Shown here: piece by piece, positions 57,036 to 64,000 of the stretch
Position numbering within the stretch: the first letter of the stretch is position 1
Layout: the number at the start of each line of letters is the position of its first letter
NCBI GenBank assembly: GCA_947359465.1
Contig: OX375881.1
Span: forward strand, 71,943,914 to 72,007,913
Length of the DNA: 64,000 nucleotides
Direction: 5' to 3'
From: Metellina segmentata
Taxonomy: Eukaryota > Arthropoda > Arachnida > Araneae > Tetragnathidae
The notes under the pieces: model-generated
What the model was told of the DNA's origin: nothing
Seen by the model: only the letters and a program-made list of their open reading frames with translations
Database searches by the model: none
Position numbers and translations under genes: made by a program

Positions 57036-57529
57036 TGCGAAAGACGCCAATCGTGGAAACACATTGATTACGTTTAACCTCAATATTTAACGAATAACCT
57101 CGTCCAAAACCAGGTGAATAAAATTCAAATTTGAAAGAGACAGACCACACTACAGAATAGAGAAAAATATGCATAATGAAGTTAATGAAATGGTTATAAA
57201 AATAAATCAATAAATGAATAATGAAAGGACGTTTTGATTTTGAAAAATGAAGACACATCACGCTAATAAATACTACGTGGAGGAATAACTTAATTACTCT
57301 CTCTGCTGAAAGTGTGTTATTTAAGCATGTTATTGTAGCTTTACGGTATTGTTGCGGTCCCTCAAACTTCTGCTCCTCCCCAAAGTTTACATTTACAGTA
57401 TTTCATTAGAATGGAAAACAGCAGAAAGGGAAAATCATAAAGCAGAAAATCCTTTCTTTCATTTCGCTAATGCCCCAAGATAAACTTCCTTTATATTTTT
57501 CAAATGTTAATGAGTCTTTCAGGAAAACA

Positions 57530-57960
57530 CGGCTGAACCTCTGTCTGAAGCGAATAATATTACTTTCACCCGATTAATGGATTGCTCCATTGTGGCCGTT
57601 TCTTTTTGTGGATACACACAGAACTCAAAAAATAGGGAGGGAGGGCATTTCAATTCATGGTTGTGTGTAGAGCAGTCTGGAATTGTGCAATTGTGAACAC
57701 AGCGCCAGAAAGAAAAGGCGGCGTGCTCACTCACGCGTCCCGCCGTAATTGTTATCGGTACGCAAATGACACGGGAATGCGTTTGGGGTAGGAGTAACTC
57801 ACGTGACACTCTGTTAACACGCACGTCAAGAGGCTGTCATCGCCAATCAAGTCTCCGAGCCAGCGATAACCGGCCCCGCCCACCTTTCAAAGGGATCGCG
57901 TAAGCTGTTGCGCTGGCCGTCAGAACGTATTGGGTCAACCAGACATGCGAAGTTTGGTGT
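57530..57960. promoter_or_regulatory. GC-richer unique island, possible promoter
   Basis: Unlike the AT-rich surroundings, this stretch has many CpGs (GGCGGCGTGCTCACTCACGC, GTCCCGCCG, CCGGCCCCGCCCACC) plus a GC box (CCCCGCCC near 57873), a CCAAT-type motif (GCCAATCA near 57841) and an E-box (TCACGTGA near 57799). No TATA box or initiator can be fixed. The open frames here (101 residues minus, 64 residues plus) are not recognised. It could be a promoter, a first exon or a foreign fragment. Confidence 0.25.
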
Positions 57961-58360
57961 GGAAGATGTGTTTAGAAGAGGAAAAGGGGCAGAAACTAAA
58001 AGCATTACAGTCTTGAGAAACATGTTGTTCAGCCGTCAAGGATTTCTTTCCGAAATGGGTTATGAAAAAGAAATTCAGTTTTTATCCCAAATGATAATTT
58101 AAACCTTACATTCTAAATTTTCGCTAAGTCTTTGAATCTTATACTTGACCAGGACAGTATATCACCGGAAGCATAAAAAGGGGGTTTATAATTTTCTTTG
58201 GTAGTCAGAAGTGCTTATGATGACAATAATTCATTATGACATTAGGTCTTTGAGAGATGCTCACGCATATATCCGTTCTACATACAAGATTTCCCTGCAT
58301 GACTTCTGTTCAATTTTTGTATTTTTAGAGGTAAGTTTAGAAAGGGGTAAGGAGTCGAAT
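57961..58360. other. No gene recognised
   Basis: Short frames without domains (58211-58444). No repeat identified. Confidence 0.35.
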
Positions 58361-58364
58361 TTGC

Positions 58365-58492
58365 GTCGCTCTGGATCATCACAATGGGTTTTGAAGACGG
58401 TCTGGGATCAATCCCGTAGAGGAAAGTATAAGGACGCCGTGTAATTTTAAAACACGGCCAGATGGATCAGATGAAGACGTCGACATCTGAGC
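58365..58492 (-). mobile_element. SINE-A core fragment
   Basis: GGTTTTGAAGACGGTCTGGG, ATCAATCCCGTAGAGGAAAG, TAAGGACGCCGTGTAATTTT, ACACGGCCAGATGG and ATCTGAGCTTG, minus orientation; head and tail are both missing. Confidence 0.68.
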
Positions 58493-58571
58493 TTGAAAAA
58501 CTTGCTCTTGCACAGTCAGAAAAAACAAGGACTGTCGAAAGACAGGCGTTGTATGCTTCCAACTAAAAATA

Positions 58572-58835
58572 AACATGGCAAAGATATTCTCACTCAAAGG
58601 CAAAGATATTGTCACTCAAAGGCAGAGATGTTTCCACTCAAAGGCAGAGATATTGTCTCTCAAAGACAAAGATATTTTCACTCAAAGGCAAAGGTATTGT
58701 CACTCAAAGGCAGAGATATTGTCACTTAAAGGCAGAGATATTTTCATTCAAAGGTGGAGATATTATCATTTAAAGGCAGAGATTTTTCCACTCAAAGGCA
58801 AAGATATTTTCACTGAAAGGCAAAGATATATTCAG
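58572..58835. repeat. 22-bp minisatellite, about 12 copies
   Basis: The unit GGCAGAGATATTGTCACTCA plus AA is repeated with substitutions (AAAGATATTTTC, GAGATGTTTCC). Because 22 is not divisible by three, a 22-residue pattern arises across three units in the open frames 58493-58729 and 58575-58940. This is non-coding minisatellite. Confidence 0.9.
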
Positions 58836-58840
58836 GAGGA

Positions 58841-60055
58841 GAATCCACGAGGATTGAATCCTTCCCGAAATTATTTTGGAATTAGAAACCTATCAAAACC
58901 ACATGCTGAAACTAGTACCTTAGAGAAAGTCGAAGTTTAGTACTTAATAGTCAGAAAATAGTCGGAAAAAAAAACTGTTAAACTCAATATATATTACTCA
59001 TATCATATTACGGAATTAAGGAAAATAGGAGAAAGAAAGATGGACATAAATAATTTTCTAATTACGTGCTGGGGCGCTTTTTTTTTAAGAGGTCAAAGGT
59101 TTTATAGAAGAGAGGGTGGCCTACTGAAGTAAGTACTTGCTCAGCTCAGACCTCGGAAACGACCCTGTGTGCAACCCGGATTCTCCATTTAAGAGTAAAC
59201 CACGGGAACGGCTCCAGACACTTTTCCTATGGTAGAAACGTATTTTTTTATTTTCCATAGGGATACAAGAAATGTATTTAAGTTTGTCACATTGGCAATT
59301 AATCACCAGTTGGAAATGTATTTAAACTTTTTTCTTGGTCGCAGAGATCTGTACTTTCTAGTAAACAAACTCTTTCCTCCACCAATATGATCGATAAACA
59401 AAATGAAATTACGTCATCTTCGAGAGTCACCCTACTCAAATGAGCAAACCCTGTTTCTATAGCGACCACCACCACCATCCAGACCTGGTGTCGGAAGCAG
59501 TTTTCGTAGAAGATCGACAGTACTGATAGTCACCATAAATAGTTTTTATTTTCGATGGCAACATATCATACTTTTTTGATAGGAAAATAAAAAGTTGCTT
59601 TCATAAATGAGGCCAAGAAAATTCATTTGGTACGATCCACCTATATTTGCCAGCTCATTATATGTAGAAGAAGAAAGATGAATCATAGGAACGTGTCTCA
59701 AAAGAAAAATACACAAGCTAAGAAATATATATATCGACATTCTTTAATGTGATTAATGCATTTTATCACTCATTTTTGCCTCATACAATTGGGATGCGAG
59801 TTGGTAATGATCCGTCAAAACAAACTGCCTCATATTTCATGTCCTTGTTTGTTCACTTTTAGAAGAGCTTGATTTAGATTAATATTTTATGGTGATCTAA
59901 GAAACATGCTTATTGTTATTTCTAAATGATGTAAATTGTTCAAAAGCAAAAAATAAGACTGATGATTAATTCGTTAAATTCTGATTGTTGTTTTTCTTAA
60001 ATTGCATTTCAAATTGAAATTTCCGGAATTAATTCAGTCGATTCGGGTAGAGAAC
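58841..60055. other. No gene recognised
   Basis: Unique-looking. A 64-residue minus frame at 59546-59740 has no domain. Confidence 0.4.
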
Positions 60056-60063
60056 ACTTAATA

Positions 60064-61240
60064 CAAATATAAATACAAATATTGACGACCAGCTACAGGC
60101 TCGAGCCCAACAAGGCTGGTCCTTTGTTTATGAATTCCCCAATTCCCACTGACTATCCAATTGTATCTTAAATTCGTACACTCCCTTTGAATTAACTATA
60201 TTTTTTGGCAACGCGTTCCAACTGTCTATTACCCTATTAAAATAGTAGTTTTTTCTTAAATCCCGATTAAAATGTGTCTTATTCAATTTATACCCATGTC
60301 CCCTTGTTCTGTTATCCCTATTGAAATTTAAGCCCTCTGTGTCCACTGGTCTTACAAACTTGAAAAGCTGAATCAAATCCCCCCTCCTTCTTCTTCTTTC
60401 CAGTGTATACATGTTTAGCTTACTTAAACGTTCATTATAGTCGAAATTTGCTAGCCCCTTTATTATTTTTGTAGCTCTGTGCTGAACCCTTTCAATTGAT
60501 TCTATGTCCTTTCTCATATATGGAGCCCAGAATTGTACAGCATATTCTAGATGTGGTCTTACTAAACCCTTATATAACGGCAATATTATATTCTTATCCC
60601 TTAAAGTTACAGTCTTTTTAATATACCCCAATAACCTATTAGCCTTTTTACCCGCAGCTGAACATTGGTGACCCATTTTAAAATCCCTGTGAATTATCAC
60701 CCCAAGATCCTTGACTGTTTCTCCCTCCTTTACCTTTACTCCCTGCAGACAGTACTCGGCTCCACTGTTCCTGTAACCCATATGCAGAACTTGACATTTC
60801 CCTACATTAAATGACATACCCCATTTTACAGCCCATTCAGATATCTTATCAAAATCCCCTTGTAAATTTTCTATCTGTAACTTGGTATCCACTGTCCCCC
60901 ATATTTTTTAATCATCTGCAAATATACTAATTCTATTCTTTATCCCCTGACCTATATCATCTATGAAAATTATAAATAAAATTGGTCCCAAAACTGATCC
61001 CTGTGGCACCCCACTTATAACTTCTGTCCACTGTAAATAATTTCCTTTTACCTACACTCTCTGCTTTCTACCCAATAACCAATTCTTTATCCATATTAAT
61101 GTTTTTCCCTGAATCCCCAGCCTTTCCAATTTAAACAATAATGCCTCATGAGGTACTTTATCAAAAGCCTTTTGAAAATCTATGTACATGATATCCACAC
61201 TGCTCTTATTGGCATCTTGATGGTATCTTAATGTCAAGCT
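60064..61240 (-). pseudogene. 5'-truncated CR1/Rex-like LINE, longer copy
   Basis: On the minus strand one frame runs from about 61240 to 60128 and breaks only at a TAG (61052-61054) and a TAA (60908-60910). Reverse transcriptase motifs: VDIMYIDFQKAFDKVPHEAL (motif A), GVPQGSVLGPILF (motif B), SIFADD (motif C, intact Asp-Asp, then the TAA where the other copy has Leu). It continues with EWAVKWGMSFNVGKCQVLHM, KDLGVIIHRDFKMGHQC, LPLYKGLVRPHLEYAVQFW and WNALPKNIV. The 3' end is in TTTGTA-like repeats at about 60064-60085. Without endonuclease, ORF1 and N-terminal RT, and with two stops, it is inactive. Confidence 0.92.
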
Positions 61241-61413
61241 TTATCATCCATTTAAAAATTATCCAGGTATTGTTAAATATATAAAAATACAGAGAATAAA
61301 ATGGGTAAAATGCTCGATGAAATAAGTATACATTTTTTTCTGGCCAAGCCAATTGGAGTTAGGCGAAGAGGAATACAAGGACTCTGGTACTGAGACTAAG
61401 AACTGGAGAACAA

Positions 61414-61968
61414 TTGCCAGTAACAGCTCAAGTTGCCAATAACAGCTCATATTGTCAATAACAGTTCGAGATGCCAATAACAGCTCAAGATGCCAATAAT
61501 AGCTCAAGATGTCAATAACAGCTCAAGATGTCAATAACAGATCAAGATGACAATAACAGCTCAAGATGACAATAACAGATCAAGATGCCAATAACAGTTC
61601 GAGATGTCAATAACAGCTCAAGATGCCAATAACAGATCAAGATGGCAATAACAGCTCAAGAATGCAATAACAGATCAAAATGGCAATAACAGATCAAGAT
61701 GCCAATAACAGCTCAAGATGGCAATAACAGATCAAGATGCCAATAACAGCTCAAGATGGCAATAACAGCTCAAGAGGGCAATAACAGCTCAAGATGCCAA
61801 TAACAGCTCAAGATGCCAATAACAGCTCAAGATGCCAATAACAGCTCAAGATGCCAATAACAGCTCAAGATGCCAATAACAGATCAAAATGCCAATAACA
61901 GCTCAAGATGGCAATAACAGCTCAAGTTGTCAACAACAGATCAAGATGCCAATAACAGATCAACATGG
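61414..61968. repeat. 19-bp minisatellite, about 29 copies
   Basis: The unit AACAGCTCAAGATGCCAAT recurs with variants (AGATCAAGATG, GATGGC, GATGTC, GTTCGAGATG). The minus-strand frame at 61259-61507 overlaps its edge and is a by-product. Confidence 0.95.
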
Positions 61969-62124
61969 AAGAAAATCGTCGAGAAGGCCAAAGCTGCCAG
62001 ACTAGAATGTTGAGCCAATAAAGAAGCTCGCGCTAGATCAATTATATATGTATTGAAAAGGTGTAATTATATTTATATTTTTAAAATAATAGTGTAATGT
62101 TTCATTTATTATTTTTATTACTTC

Positions 62125-62218
62125 TCTCGGATCTTTCCCTTCACGTTGTTTACGATCGTCGCCAGTAACCTATTGCGTTGCTCCAGTATGACGTTAATTA
62201 AACACCTACCTACCTTTT
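62125..62218 (+). mobile_element. SINE-A 3' fragment
   Basis: CTCTCGGATCTTTCCCTTCA, CGATCGTCGCCAGTAACC, TGCGTTGCTCCAGTATGACG and TTAATTAAACACCTACCTAC; plus orientation, tail only. Confidence 0.75.
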
Positions 62219-62427
62219 ATTACTTCGAAATAATTTCTATTGTAGTTCATAATTTACATTTTCTCAAACCCAGTTCAATGCTTTATTTTTTTTTAAGTGA
62301 ATAGGAAATTTATTTTATACACTATCACAATTGGATTTTTAAGATTAATATTTTGTTTTGAATTTCGCAAAAAGTCTTACTTATAAGTAAACGCGATTGA
62401 AAAAATAGTTTTCCGATATCGTCCTTT

Positions 62428-62518
62428 TCGGCTAGCGTTGGTCAACACTTTTATTTATTACGACATTATTATCTTGTGCATAATTAATTCATAATCGAAG
62501 CAAACGCAAAAAAAAATC
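62428..62518 (-). repeat. Inverted copy of the 56.6-kb dispersed repeat
   Basis: Reverse complement of 56606-56702; see that entry for motifs. No associated gene. Confidence 0.75.
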
Positions 62519-64000
62519 TCTTGCTAAATGAATTCATTAAAGTCCTTTTGAATCGATTTACCCCAAAATATATCGAGATTGCTATTCATATATTTTTATT
62601 ATACTTAATAGCATAACTCATTTTGCATTACTGGAAATAGTTTATTAAAATTAACATTGCATTAATCTTGTTTCATAACAAAATATTAGTACGAAAGGAA
62701 GATAAGAATGGAAGACTGGAATATAAGTTAGTATTAGAAGCACCAAATTTTACGTAATCAGCCAAAAAGCGATCAGACCAAATGACAAACGATATATAAG
62801 GTTAAATTTTCAGAAGGATTTTATTTAGCGCCAAAATAGACAGTTCATGTTCGAAATTATGAGGATCGTGTGTAATTTAATATCAAGAAAACCTCGTTTT
62901 CAAATTTTAAGCAGATTAATTTATAGAAGATGTTATTCTCTATCGATCATGGTATCTTAAAATTTGTTGTACGATGTAGGATGCACGAATTGAGAAGGGA
63001 TGTTCGTACTAATTCCTCAGTATTATATTCTTAGTACACATCAAATAGAAACATCAAATTTGTGCATGAATCTGTCTATTAACTTTGAAGTTATATGATG
63101 ATATGATAGGTATTAAAAAAACAACTGCATGACTTACAAGATGTGTCAAGCAAAACGGATGTTCAGTTTTATTATTAGAGATTACAATAATAAAGTCAAT
63201 TTTACTTAGATGCGTACAATCAATGTTATCTTTTGTATCCACGTCTACAAGTTTAAAGAAAGCAGTGTGTAATAATATTTCATTGAATATTTGATTTTAT
63301 TTAAACTCGATCATTATTTAACAATCCGAACCGTAGATGACTCAAAGTGTTGTATGATCTAGGAGATAGTTTTCTATAAAACTAAATATAGAGGACGCTA
63401 GTGTTTTGTGGTGGTATGTATTTCTTGTTTTTTAATTCCATAAATGACACATAGTTGGAATGTTACTTGAACGTAATTAATTTCAGTATGTGCCTCATAC
63501 AATTCACTACAAATTTTACAGTTCTGTGAGTTTTCTTTTCTATTCAAATGAAAACATGTCCAATGCATGTGGTTCTAAAGACTTCCATCAAGTCAAATTG
63601 TTCTTCCCGAAGAAGTTGTGCTAGGATAGTGTTGGAGAAAAGTAATTCTAAACGTTGTCTAAACAAGGACAAATAAAATTATTACTAAAACGGAAGTTGT
63701 GTTCTTCGTTTTCCGGTGATATTTTGTCTGAACTGAAAATCTCTCAAATATTGAATCTCAGGCATTTTTGCCCTTGCATTTTATTCTAAAAACAGTTTAA
63801 TTCATTTCAATTCAAAATTCATAAAAGCTTTTAGTAGACTTATTTTAATGATCATGAGCAAGAATGTGGTTTTTATTTTAGAAAGTATTTATAAGAAATA
63901 TAAATATTTTTATATGGCCCAAAATATGAAAACATCGGAGAGTTAACGAATTGTTAAACGAAACCTCACTCAATGACTTCAAATAGACACTAAACCTCCT
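62519..64000. other. AT-rich DNA, no gene seen
   Basis: No repeat, TIR or coding signal recognised up to the end of the window. Confidence 0.4.

Noticed and set aside
58493..58940. Frames of 78 and 121 residues rich in Lys/Gln/Arg
   Set aside because: They are translations of a 22-bp minisatellite.
7051..61968. CRISPR arrays (several regular tandem repeats)
   Set aside because: Units are directly adjacent without unique spacers, and the window is eukaryotic in character.

Overview
The window looks like intergenic DNA from a repeat-rich, AT-rich animal genome, probably an arthropod and most likely an arachnid (spider-like). The pointers are tRNA-derived SINEs with ACCTAC- or CAAT-type simple-repeat tails, Tc1/mariner, hAT and CR1/Rex-like LINE remnants, and abundant minisatellites. 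The clade is an inference from repeat style, not a proven assignment. I found no convincing host protein-coding gene, no functional tRNA and no rRNA. Almost all short open frames lie in repeats, in transposon relics or in AT-rich DNA with no recognisable domain.

Layout. 0-7 kb: AT-rich unique DNA with old local duplications. 7-9.1 kb: a 33-bp minisatellite and a broken mariner-like transposase. 10.3-11.7 kb: two TIR elements and SINE pieces. 12.4-14.95 kb: a satellite with 160/165-bp units. 15-24.9 kb: SINE fragments, a duplicated module, a Tc1 transposase relic and an 84-bp perfect palindrome. 25.8-28.6 kb: a hAT relic, a Tc1 C-terminus and a TTAA-flanked MITE. 28.8-31.2 kb: a 2.4-kb element with terminal inverted repeats of about 320 bp, holding a decayed CXC-type cysteine-rich gene and a nested SINE with a perfect 13-bp target-site duplication (TSD). 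33-39 kb: a possible Helitron piece, an inverted/direct repeat block, a full-length SINE with a perfect 13-bp TSD, and a MITE linked to a complex tandem array. 39.6-41.3 kb: a putative piggyBac-like non-autonomous element split by a truncated LINE. 43.4-47 kb: a hAT-like MITE, a Tc1 relic and a satellite with trimeric higher-order structure. 49-57 kb: tandem duplications, a SINE, a TIR MITE and a MITE whose internal minisatellite has expanded to about 24 copies. 57.5-58 kb: a GC-richer unique stretch. 58.5-62 kb: 22-bp and 19-bp minisatellites around a second LINE copy. The rest is AT-rich DNA without recognisable content.

The elements do not form a pathway; the window records successive insertions, decay and tandem amplification. 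The most interesting points are the long-TIR element carrying a cysteine-rich gene relic, the MITE family that seeds a minisatellite, the two local satellites with length-class or higher-order organisation, and a SINE tail joined to at least two different tRNA-like heads.
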